Notes: generated by a model from the sequence alone, not told the origin. A stretch of DNA of 24,844 bases from Caldivirga sp. UBA161 (GCF_002506515.1 NZ_DAXS01000076.1:1-24844), one strand, 5' to 3'. Shown: positions 16,110 to 23,052, numbered from the stretch's first letter. Translations and numbers: made by a program.

Positions 16110-16916
16110 CTATACTTTAATAGTATACTCATACATTACCCATTCAAGTTGAACTGAGCCACCATTCTTAATAGGCCCATACTCAGTCCCAACCTCAAGG
16201 CCATTTAAGTAATGGTTAGCAATGTTCATTGACTTCCCATTAACTATACTTAACGCCCTCTCAATAAACACCCTTAATGGTAATGAAACCGAGGCCGCCT
16301 TAAGTGGGTTAGTTAATCTGAGGGTTAGTATGCTCCATTGTCCAGTGTCGCCAAACCAAACCTCCCACTCAGCGTCATTAGTAACACCGTTAATTGTTAA
16401 TGGGGCTTTAAGAGTACCTTCAAGCGACCCAGCTGGCCTTAAGTTAGAGTAGTAGAGCCATACCATGAATTCTAAGTCACCCCTAAACACTCCTACTTGA
16501 TCACTGCCTTTAGTTAGCCATAGGTCGAAGGAGAAGTTCATCCTTAATGAATTATGGCTAATTACCTCATACCTTAAGTTAATCCAAGCATTCGGTATAT
16601 TGCTAATGGAGATAGGTAATGGTAACCCTTGACTAATCCTTGTCTTAATTCGTCCAAAGGGCTTATAGCCATGTATGGCCTCAGGGTAACCTAACACACC
16701 TAGGTTAGGGTTCCTCATTTCGGCCCTAGTTAAATCAACCACTGTGCGTAATCCCCCATTAACGCTCATCTTAACTGTACCACTGGTTCCACTACAGTTA
16801 GCGTTCCAGTAATTACCCTGTAAACCTAGGAAACCAGCGTAAGCCGTGTAGTCTTTACCACACTCATAGACCCAAGACCCCGTTGAACCAACTGGGATTA
16901 AATTAACCTCACTCAT
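16110..16916 (-). CDS. GH12 endo-beta-glucanase, no signal peptide
   Basis: A retaining GH12 endo-beta-1,4-glucanase or xyloglucanase of 268 residues. LGYPEAIHGYKPFG (75-88) is the GH12 YPE motif. Glu149 in LEFMVWLYY matches the nucleophile in the family's E-x-M-hydrophobic-W-L signature, and Glu245 in LEVGTEYG is the predicted acid/base. AEWEVWFGD lies between them. Unlike the secreted GH12 enzymes of Sulfolobus and Pyrococcus, the N terminus (MSEVNLIPVGSTGSWVYEC) has no hydrophobic signal, so it is predicted to be intracellular. The TATA-like ACTTAATAAATAGC (minus strand, 16936-16949) supports the ATG at 16916. Cys19 and Cys41 could form a disulfide. Together with the GH31, GH1 and GH29 genes it suggests xyloglucan breakdown. 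Confidence 0.86.
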   Translation of the reverse strand: MSEVNLIPVGSTGSWVYECGKDYTAYAGFLGLQGNYWNANCSGTSGTVKMSVNGGLRTVVDLTRAEMRNPNLGVLGYPEAIHGYKPFGRIKTRISQGLPLPISISNIPNAWINLRYEVISHNSLRMNFSFDLWLTKGSDQVGVFRGDLEFMVWLYYSNLRPAGSLEGTLKAPLTINGVTNDAEWEVWFGDTGQWSILTLRLTNPLKAASVSLPLRVFIERALSIVNGKSMNIANHYLNGLEVGTEYGPIKNGGSVQLEWVMYEYTIKV

Positions 16917-16979
16917 GAACCTGATTACTGGGTGCTATTTATTAAGTTACACCATTTAGAATAATGATAAAGTAGCCAA

Positions 16980-17495
16980 GGGTATTAAACAGGTTACTAC
17001 TGCAGGGGTTTAACTATAGCAAAATTATATTTAAGCCTTAAGGTTGCTTAATGATAAAATATTTAACCGAGGGTTTATAGTAAAATTGAGTTACCTGTAG
17101 AAGCTGGCTTAAAAGCATTATATTACCGATGAGGCTGCTGCAGAAATTAAGTACTGAATTCACCGGGATTAAGAGAATTTAAACTGGCCAATATTAATTG
17201 CTAATGTGGAGGGCACCGGTTTAATGGGTATTGGGATTCAGGGCGCTAGAACTCATGTATTAGTAATTTAATGATTACTCATTGGGCTCAACAACAATAG
17301 GGGAACTTGGCCTTGAGGCTGATCCAATGAATAAACTCCTCAAGCCTACTGAACTTCCGTTAACGTAAATTAACATATGATGTACTACATGTGAAAATTT
17401 AGGAACCCCCAAGGATCCTTCACGCTAGTGGGATATTAGGTGCATCATGGTGCTTACCCATGCCTCTGATGATTTTAGTTAAGTGAATCTAGTAT
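16980..17495. other. Gene-free stretch with weak coding remnants
   Basis: No intact gene is visible between the GH12 promoter and the broken peroxiredoxin. The segment 17091-17275 can be read as protein-like sequence on the plus strand if one frameshift near 17128 and two stops (TGA at 17155, TAA at 17170) are ignored: LPVEAGLKALYYR, then DEAAAEIKY, then NWPILIANVEGTGLMGIG. A second plausible run lies at 17286-17368 (TTIGELGLEADPMNKLLK). I cannot name the family. The rest is A/T-rich with nothing I recognise. Confidence 0.4.
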
Positions 17496-17538
17496 TTTTA
17501 GAATTAAAGATTACTTATATTTATATTAATTTCTAAAA
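17496..17538 (+). promoter_or_regulatory. Promoter and inverted repeat before the broken peroxiredoxin
   Basis: TTTTAGAATTAA (17496-17507) and TTAATTTCTAAAA (17526-17538) form an inverted repeat with one extra base. They flank the A/T-rich TATA region about 26 bases before the ATG at 17552. A repressor or redox regulator could bind there; that is inference. Confidence 0.45.
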
Positions 17539-17551
17539 TAACACATTATCC

Positions 17552-18027
17552 ATGCCGATGCTTAATGCTGGAGGCCCAGCGCCTGCCTTTACGTTACCAT
17601 CCCATGATGGGGATCTGTGGACCTTATGGAATTGAGAGGTAGATGGGTAATATTATACTTCTTCCCCAAGGCCTCCACTTCAGGTTGCATTATGGAAACC
17701 AAGGTATTTGCCGGCTAATGGAATCGCTTTAAGGAGATTAACGTGGTTGTACTGTGCATTAGTAGGGATGATACTGCTATCTTGGCTAGGTTTATTAAAG
17801 AGTGTGGAGTTGAGTTTAAACTATTGAGTGATAGAGATGGTAAGGTTATTAGGGAGTATGGGGTAATGAGCCTAATGGGTTTAGCTGATAGGGTAACTTT
17901 CATAATTGATCCAGAGGGGAAGATAGCTAAGGTAATAAGAGGGTTCTCAGTGAGGCTTGGTAAACACCCCTTGGAGGCATTGAAGGCTATTAAGCAGCTT
18001 GCCGGTAATCCACGATCTTTACATTAA
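17552..18027 (+). pseudogene. Bcp-type peroxiredoxin, broken by a frameshift and a stop
   Basis: The reading reconstructs a thiol peroxidase of the Bcp/PrxQ type, about 158 residues, which would reduce peroxides using a cysteine. The first frame (MPMLNAGGPAPAFTLPSHDG) ends at TGA 17633. The same protein continues one frame over from 17632 (LRGRWVILYFFPKAS), with the peroxidatic Cys in TSGCIMET. It then meets an in-frame TAA at 17716-17718, between KVFAG and WNRFKE. It resumes intact through VVVLCISRDD, FKLLSDRDGKV, FIIDPEGKI and a normal C terminus. One lost base near 17630, in a run that probably read AATTTGAGA, and one nonsense change explain everything. The promoter is still present, so inactivation looks recent, unless these are sequencing errors. 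Confidence 0.88.
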
Positions 18028-18033
18028 TGATCC

Positions 18034-18666
18034 TCACTTAACAGCATTAATGCATACGAAGCCGTACCTTCCTGCATTAATTTGGTCAACATTACTGGGT
18101 GCCTCATAGTACTCACCCACACCCCTACTGAACGTTGCCACATATCCAGTAACCTTTACACCAAGGCCAGTGAGCGCCTCAGTAATCCACTTAACCGTTA
18201 GAAACCTAGCCCTAGAGTAGTACGGGTGCCCCCTTGAACCAAGCTCACTGTACAATGCCCCCCATGGGCTCTCGAGGGGAACTATGCAGGCCACTAACCT
18301 ACCATTACTCTTAAGCACCCTGACGCTCTCCTTAAGTATGCCTTCAGGGTTCATTGCGAAGCATAATGTGACCACTATTAGTACGTAGTCCATTGATGAA
18401 TCCCTAATCGGCATCAATTCCCCAACCCCTGATATAACGGCCCAGGACCTACCCTTAGCCAGCTTAATCATTGCTAATGATGGTTCAAGTGCAATGGCGT
18501 TAACTAGCCTAGTGAAGAAGCCGCTTCCAGCCCCAACATCTAGGCCTATGCCACTTAAGCCAAGGGACTTAATAGTATCCTCCTCAGACTTAGCCAGTAA
18601 TGGGTGCTTAATGTACCATGAGTCATATTCATCAGCCCTACTGTTAAATATATCAATCGTGTACAT
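18034..18666 (-). CDS. Class I SAM-dependent methyltransferase
   Basis: A 210-residue methyltransferase of the Methyltransf_11 type. FNSRADEYDSWY at the start is typical of small-molecule methyltransferases such as UbiE relatives. GLDVGAGSGFF (about 40-50) is motif I, the SAM-binding loop. ALEPSLAMIKLA is motif II-like, and GELMPIRDSSMDYVLIV matches the post-II and III region. The substrate is unknown. The ATG at 18666 has a TATA-like CATAAAAGG (minus strand, about 18689-18697) about 26 bases upstream. Its 3' end converges on the broken peroxiredoxin gene with 6 bases between, and its promoter is back to back with that of the regulator at 18767. Confidence 0.86.
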   Translation of the reverse strand: MYTIDIFNSRADEYDSWYIKHPLLAKSEEDTIKSLGLSGIGLDVGAGSGFFTRLVNAIALEPSLAMIKLAKGRSWAVISGVGELMPIRDSSMDYVLIVVTLCFAMNPEGILKESVRVLKSNGRLVACIVPLESPWGALYSELGSRGHPYYSRARFLTVKWITEALTGLGVKVTGYVATFSRGVGEYYEAPSNVDQINAGRYGFVCINAVK

Positions 18667-18726
18667 GCTTAGTTAACCCAGTATGTAACCTTTTATGCAT
18701 TTCCTTAATTTAACTAATGCGAAAGG

Positions 18727-18760
18727 CTTATAAATCCGATATCGGTAGTGTTATCGGTGA
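18727..18760 (+). promoter_or_regulatory. TATA box and operator-like palindrome
   Basis: CTTATAAAT (18727-18735) is a strong TATA box about 25-30 bases before the expected transcription start. Immediately downstream lies the perfect 10-base palindrome CCGATATCGG (18736-18745). TATCGGT is then repeated at 18752-18758. A factor bound between the TATA box and the start site would block the polymerase, so this is a likely repressor site, perhaps for the encoded winged-helix protein itself or for the PadR neighbour. Confidence 0.6.
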
Positions 18761-18766
18761 CTAAAA

Positions 18767-19096
18767 ATGCTGGGTCGCGTAATAGCAGTAGGTGAATGGG
18801 CAATACTACAGGAGTTAAACAAGGGCAGGAGGAAGGTAAGTGAATTAAGGCAAATCGCACCACTATATGGCTCAGCACTGGACCTCGCAATAAGTGACCT
18901 AATGGCATTTGGGCTAGTTAGGAGGATTACTGAGGGTGGTGAGGAGTACTTAGAGTTAACGGAGCTAGGTAAGAGCATAGTAACAGCGCCCTGGCCATGG
19001 TGGCCATGGGGTTGGAGGGGCCCAGGGCCCGGACCATGGGGTTTTGGCCCTTGGGGTGGTAGGAGGCGCGGTGCGCCACCTTACTGGCCTTGGTGA
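18767..19096 (+). CDS. Winged-helix regulator with a Trp/Pro/Gly-rich tail
   Basis: A 109-residue protein. Residues 5-72 form a winged helix of the PadR/MarR kind (GEWAILQELNKGRRKVSEL, then LDLAISDLMAFGLVRRI and EEYLELTELGKSIV). The last 35 residues are extraordinary: built almost only of Trp, Pro, Gly and Arg, with nine tryptophans (for example PWPWWPWGW and GPWGFGPWGG). Such a tail could bind a ligand, metal or membrane surface, or drive oligomerisation. The gene has a strong TATA box and an operator-like palindrome. It converges on a PadR gene with 1 base between the stops. The codon bias of the tail is G/C-rich compared with the flanks. Its function as a regulator is inferred from the fold. 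Confidence 0.82.
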   Translation: MLGRVIAVGEWAILQELNKGRRKVSELRQIAPLYGSALDLAISDLMAFGLVRRITEGGEEYLELTELGKSIVTAPWPWWPWGWRGPGPGPWGFGPWGGRRRGAPPYWPW

Positions 19097-19097
19097 A

Positions 19098-19553
19098 TTA
19101 GCCGACAACCTTGATTAAATCATTTAAAATCTTCTTTATTCTTTCCTTATCCTCCTGGGGTATCTTATCCCAGTTATCAATTATATACCTTGCAGCCGAT
19201 ACGAATTCATCGATATTAAATGGTGAAGGCGGGGGAAGCGGGGAGTTAATACCCCCTATTAATCCAATGGCCCTCTTCCCCTCCTCGGTGAGGGAGTAGT
19301 ACTTCTTAACGCCATCAATCCTAGATATTTTAATTAAGCCTTCCTCCTCTAGGTCATCCAGGAGTGGGTATATTGATCCCGGTGATGGCCTCCAGAAGCC
19401 GAAGCTCCACCTCTCAATCTCATCAATTATCTGGGCACCTGTTAATTCACCCTTGAAGGCAAGAATATACAGTACAATATCCCTTAACGCACCCCTCCTC
19501 CTCCAAAACCAGCCTATGAAGTCATGAGGCATTGGACCCCTCCTCCAATCCAT
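19098..19553 (-). CDS. PadR-family transcription regulator
   Basis: A 151-residue PadR regulator. RRRGALRDIVLYILAFKGELTGAQIIDEIE (19-48) is the start of the winged helix. PSPGSIYPLLDDLEEEGLIKI (56-76) is the PadR signature, with the recognition helix, and KKYYSLTEEGKRAI (83-96) is the wing and following helix. A Pro-rich linker SPLPPPSP (104-111) joins a C-terminal helical dimerisation segment. The N-terminal residues (MDWRRGPMPHDFIGWFW) are Trp-rich, echoing the tail of the neighbouring regulator. PadR proteins are usually repressors of efflux pumps or detoxification genes, but no obvious target is nearby. The ATG at 19553 has an A/T-rich element near 19583-19592 on the minus strand. Confidence 0.9.
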   Translation of the reverse strand: MDWRRGPMPHDFIGWFWRRRGALRDIVLYILAFKGELTGAQIIDEIERWSFGFWRPSPGSIYPLLDDLEEEGLIKISRIDGVKKYYSLTEEGKRAIGLIGGINSPLPPPSPFNIDEFVSAARYIIDNWDKIPQEDKERIKKILNDLIKVVG

Positions 19554-19657
19554 TAATCCAGCCTACTGAAGCATACAATTAAATTTTACTACACAGTATT
19601 AATAATGAAATACACTAATATTACCAATACTTAAAGCCTAATTAAATTAACGCCACG

Positions 19658-20890
19658 TTAAGTACGCCCAGCCCTACCAAGCCTTTCATGAGCCTTACCC
19701 AACTCCCTCCTATGCTGAGCAATGAGTAAATTAAGTTCACCAGCAAGCACTGCTGCAGCAATTATTTCAGCAAGCTTCAGGGCATTGGAGCCAGGTGGAT
19801 CACCACCACCCTGTACGCCAAGCATCTGCAACGCCTCACTCTGAGTTGGTAAACCAGTACCACCACCCACGGTACCTACTTCCAGGCTTGGTAGGGTTAC
19901 TGAAACGTATAAGTCACCGTCATCATTAACCTCAGCCCAAGTCACACCCATACTTGACTCAACAACCTGAGCCACGTCCTGGCCAGTGGCTATGAATACT
20001 GCAGCAATAATATTCGCGAAGTGGGCATTAAAGCCGTAGGAGTGGGCGTAGGCTGAACCCAGTAGATTCTTCCTAACATTAACATTAACAACCTCCTCCG
20101 GGGTTATGTTAAAGTGATCCATTAAGTACCTCCTTGATACAGTGGCCTCACTGATAACTGTCTTCCCCCTACCCAGTAGGAAGTTAACGGCGTTAGGCTT
20201 CTTATCAACACACATGTTGCCACTAACTGTGATTAACCTGGCCTTAGGGTAATTACCCTCAATCCACTGGGCAACCCTCTCGGAGGCTATGGTAACCATG
20301 TTCATGCCCATGGCGTCCCCAGTGCTGAAGACTAACCTAAGCCAAGCATTATTACCGTTTATGAATGGTTGAACCTCCTTAAGCCTCAAATGCCTACTAC
20401 CGGACTCAGCAACCTCCTTAATCTTACCAATATTAGCGTTAACCCAATTAATGAACTCCACGGCATCAACGGCTGTGGGCAACTTGAATAAGGGTGCCCT
20501 AGCCATACCATCCTTAACAACAATACTCTTGGCCCCACCATTTTCAGTAATAACCTTAGCCCCCCTATTCACTGAAGCCACTAAGGCACCCTCAGTTGTG
20601 GCTAGGGGCACGTAGTATAGGCCATTGGCGTAAACCCCCCTAACTAATAGTGGACCCGCCACACCTAATGGCACTTGAACAGCACCTATGGTATTCTCAG
20701 TATTCCTCCTATAAACTTGATTAAAGTCAATTACCGTTGAACCAACGGCATTAAGCTTAACACCAAGCCTCCTCTCAAGGAATAGCCTCCTAGCCCTAGT
20801 GGCTGCGTTAGAATCTTTAAGTAAGTCATCAAGTTCATGCATTTTAACCCTACCCTCCTCAAGCATCTTAACCGCATCCTCAGGCTCCAT
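19658..20890 (-). CDS. hmgA: HMG-CoA reductase (class I)
   Basis: It makes mevalonate from HMG-CoA with NADPH, the committed step to isoprenoid lipids of the archaeal membrane. With the ATG at 20890 it has 410 residues; an in-frame ATG at 20938 would add 16. I choose 20890 because MEPEDAVKMLEEG matches the usual archaeal N terminus and a TATA element (CCCTTAAAAATTTAATAA, minus strand, about 20910-20927) lies inside the longer form, 28 bases before it. Catalytic residues in this numbering: Glu100 in TTEGALVAS, Lys230 in VDKKPNAV, Asp305 in TGQDVAQVV, and His401 in GKAHERLGR. STGDAMGMN binds the cofactor. It is a single-gene transcript with no mevalonate partners in the window. A soluble, cytoplasmic enzyme, as there is no membrane domain. 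Confidence 0.95.
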   Translation of the reverse strand: MEPEDAVKMLEEGRVKMHELDDLLKDSNAATRARRLFLERRLGVKLNAVGSTVIDFNQVYRRNTENTIGAVQVPLGVAGPLLVRGVYANGLYYVPLATTEGALVASVNRGAKVITENGGAKSIVVKDGMARAPLFKLPTAVDAVEFINWVNANIGKIKEVAESGSRHLRLKEVQPFINGNNAWLRLVFSTGDAMGMNMVTIASERVAQWIEGNYPKARLITVSGNMCVDKKPNAVNFLLGRGKTVISEATVSRRYLMDHFNITPEEVVNVNVRKNLLGSAYAHSYGFNAHFANIIAAVFIATGQDVAQVVESSMGVTWAEVNDDGDLYVSVTLPSLEVGTVGGGTGLPTQSEALQMLGVQGGGDPPGSNALKLAEIIAAAVLAGELNLLIAQHRRELGKAHERLGRAGRT

Positions 20891-20909
20891 GGCACCAAGC
20901 CTAAACTCA

Positions 20910-20927
20910 CTTATTAAATTTTTAAGG
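20910..20927 (-). promoter_or_regulatory. TATA box of the HMG-CoA reductase gene
   Basis: Minus-strand CCCTTAAAAATTTAATAA is centred about 28 bases before the ATG at 20890. It predicts a leaderless transcript and decides the start in favour of the shorter protein. Confidence 0.6.
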
Positions 20928-21017
20928 GAAATTAACATTGAATCACATTTAAGAACATTGCTAACCTGCCTTAATGAATGAGAAGCTGTTAAAAATTAGT
21001 ACAGTGAAGTATTAACC

Positions 21018-21421
21018 ATGGGTACTGATGATTACGTTAATTCCTTGAGATCATTCCCTGGGCAATTACGGCGTGGATTTCACGTTATTGCTTGGATTCA
21101 GGATTAATGGTAAGATGGTTAGGGGCTGGGATATCGCCGTTTGGCTTAAGGATATTGATCTTCAGTATGCGTTAGCTATTCCTAAATACCCGAGAGAATG
21201 ATGTTGACTTAGTGGTTTTAAATAATTATGAGTACTTACCCTGCTCGCTGGTAATTAATATCCTCAGCGGGGGAAGAACCATTTATTGCAAGAATATGGA
21301 TGAGTACCTGGATTTAACATTAAGGGCGCTAAAACCATGCTTAGGCTTCATCATTGACTCAGAGAAGCTTAACCTACTGGAGACTCAAATAAACGCGGTG
21401 ATGAAGGAGGCAATAGATTGA
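21018..21421 (+). pseudogene. MNT-type nucleotidyltransferase, degenerate
   Basis: Remains of a minimal nucleotidyltransferase of about 130 residues, the family that serves as antitoxin to HEPN toxins. Three pieces lie in three frames: MGTDDYVNSLRS (from the ATG at 21018), VDFTLLLGFRINGK and WDIAVWLKDIDLQYA (21073-21198), and NDVDLVVLNNYEYLP onward (21197-21421). The catalytic motif, normally Gly-Ser with a later Asp-x-Asp, is damaged twice: the Ser is Phe in LLLGFRI and the second Asp is missing in WDIAV. At least two frameshifts break the gene. The third Asp motif, DVDLVVL, is intact. A TATA-like GTTAAAAATT (about 20988-20997) still sits 26 bases before the ATG. Confidence 0.82.
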
Positions 21422-21474
21422 TTACTTATTAATGCTTAACTACACTTCACTATTGGATTAATTCAAATGCTAGT

Positions 21475-21685
21475 GATGTATATAAATATTACTCAGCAAT
21501 ATACCTTCTTCAATTCCAGGCTTAAGTATTAATAGATATTGTAATTAAGGCTGCTGCAGCATTAGGCCTAGGTTGAGGGGTATGCGGATGCGGGTAGTAA
21601 ACTCGTAATGTTGGGTATATTAAGTGATGAGGAATTCTCCAAGTACCGTTCAATGATTAGGTTATGAATATTTATTGTTGAGCTT
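21475..21685 (+). pseudogene. Probable HEPN-domain toxin remnant
   Basis: A degraded sequence resembling the helical HEPN partner of MNT proteins. One frame reads DVYKYYSAIYLLQFQA, a TAA at 21523, then VLIDIVIKAAAALGLG up to a TGA at 21574. Frame shifting by one base at 21572 continues VEGYADAGSKLVMLGILSDEEF, then SKYRSMIRL, ending at TGA 21665. That spacing matches the archaeal HEPN pattern, where the end motif should read R-L-R-N-x-x-x-H. Here the arginine codon appears mutated from CGA to TGA and the histidine is lost. The segment directly follows the MNT remnant, the usual order of the pair. Identification rests on pattern memory. Confidence 0.6.
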
Positions 21686-21750
21686 TGATTCATCCTTAAG
21701 ATTAATTAACCTTAAGTAATAGTTATAAGCCTTAAGGATTCACCTCATTA

Positions 21751-22443
21751 ATGGGCTTCATATCAAGTAAGGCGAAGGTGAGCGAGGCCTTAATTAGCTT
21801 AAACTCAGTGATACTAGGCCCATCAGTGATTGGTAGGGGGAGCTTCATTGATGATGATGTAACCGTGGGCTACCCCATTAGGAGGAAGATTAAGTCCATT
21901 AAGCGTATTGATGACCTTGATTCAGTTAGTGATGGTACCAGGATTGGGGAGGGGTGCTTAATTAGGAGGGGTACGGTTATTTATGAGGATGTTGAGGTTG
22001 GTAATAGTGTTGAGACTGGGCATAATGTGCTGATTAGGGAGAACACCGTGATTGGGGATGGCACTAGGTTAGGTACTTTAACTGTTATTGATGGCAACGT
22101 TAAGATAGGTAGGAACGTGAGTGTTCAGAGTATGGTTTACATACCCATAGGTACGGTGATAGAGGATGACGTCTTCATAGGGCCAAATGCAGTGATAACT
22201 AACGACAAGTACCCACCCAGTAAGAGGCTTCAGGGTGTGGTTATTAGGAGGGGGGCTGTTATTGGTGCTAATGCCACGTTAATAGCCGGCGTTGAGGTTG
22301 GGGAGGGGGCGGTGGTGGCTGCTGGTTCAATAGTCACTAGGGATGTTAAACCAGGCACTGTTGTTGCTGGTACTCCGGCTAAGCCAATATACAATGTTGA
22401 GGAGTATCTTAGGAGGAGGAAGATTTATGAATCAATGGGTTAA
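21751..22443 (+). CDS. Hexapeptide-repeat acyltransferase
   Basis: A 230-residue left-handed beta-helix acyltransferase, probably an O- or N-acetyltransferase for sugars. Hexapeptide repeats (the I/V-G-x-x-x-x pattern) run from about 10 to 45 and from 75 to 205, for example VIGDGTRLG, VIEDDVFIGPNAVITN, VIRRGAVIGANATL and VEVGEGAVVAAGSIV. The C-terminal TVVAGTPAKPI is the usual acetyltransferase cap. The section FIGPNAVITNDKYPP resembles WxcM/WlbB-type enzymes that acetylate UDP-amino sugars, suggesting a role in surface glycans or protein glycosylation. No glycosyltransferase is next to it. A TATA-like AGTTATAAGCC (about 21720-21730) precedes the ATG by about 26 bases. The 3' end overlaps the convergent gene by 12 bases. 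Confidence 0.88.
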   Translation: MGFISSKAKVSEALISLNSVILGPSVIGRGSFIDDDVTVGYPIRRKIKSIKRIDDLDSVSDGTRIGEGCLIRRGTVIYEDVEVGNSVETGHNVLIRENTVIGDGTRLGTLTVIDGNVKIGRNVSVQSMVYIPIGTVIEDDVFIGPNAVITNDKYPPSKRLQGVVIRRGAVIGANATLIAGVEVGEGAVVAAGSIVTRDVKPGTVVAGTPAKPIYNVEEYLRRRKIYESMG

Positions 22444-22965
22444 GTTACTTAACCTACCTACAAGCTCCTTATGAAACCTCTCATCATCAATAATACTCCT
22501 TATAATTGACTTAATCACCTCCATTCTAAACCTCTCCCCACTAGATGATGCCCTTGATGATGCAGACTCATAACTATTCAGCATGAACTCATACATGCTT
22601 AACACTATTGCCTCATAATCCTCAAGCTCCATTAACCTATTAGCCAAATCCCTACCAACACCTCCCCTAACCATTGATGCGCGCTCCCTTATCTTACTAA
22701 GCCTACTCTCCAATTCCCTATTCATGGCTATGGTATTCTCAATATTAAGCGAACCCTTAAGGTCATTGAGCAGCGACTCCTCAATACTCTTCAATATATC
22801 CCTATGCTTAGCTGAATCCCTACTTATTAACTGTAGGCTAATTTTACTTAACTCATCACTAGCTAATTCACTTAATTCACCATATAACCCCGCCAACTCA
22901 TCCTCAACCTCCTCAAGGCTCCTAAGCATATTAATTAATGCGGCGTTAAAATCCCTAGTAACCAC
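22432..22965 (-). CDS. Helical protein, possibly ferritin-like
   Basis: A 177-residue all-helical acidic protein I cannot place with certainty. Four long helices can be predicted (about 7-45, 48-70, 83-133, 143-172). The first has Glu18, Glu21 and Glu23, the second ends a DSAKH element (50-54), the third has MELEDYEAI (112-120), and the last contains ERFH (162-165), an ExxH pair. This arrangement recalls rubrerythrin-type di-iron proteins, but the first ExxH is degenerate (SAKH), so it may have lost iron or be a plain helical bundle. Start is GTG at 22965 with CTTTAAAAAC (minus strand, about 22989-22998) about 26 bases upstream. Confidence 0.6.
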   Translation of the reverse strand: MVTRDFNAALINMLRSLEEVEDELAGLYGELSELASDELSKISLQLISRDSAKHRDILKSIEESLLNDLKGSLNIENTIAMNRELESRLSKIRERASMVRGGVGRDLANRLMELEDYEAIVLSMYEFMLNSYESASSRASSSGERFRMEVIKSIIRSIIDDERFHKELVGRLSNLTH

Positions 22966-23052
22966 AATTCAACTTAAGCATAGGCTGTTTTTAAAGCATT
23001 CAATGATGAAAAGGACCGTAAGGTTAATTAATTTAAAGGCATTAACGCATTA

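Noticed and set aside
17633..17635. TGA in the peroxiredoxin read as selenocysteine or pyrrolysine
   Set aside because: The downstream frame is shifted as well, and another stop TAA follows, so recoding cannot restore the protein.
19595..19631. AGTATT/AATACT inverted repeat upstream of the PadR gene
   Set aside because: Six-base arms with a 25-base gap in A/T-rich DNA are expected by chance; too weak to call an operator.
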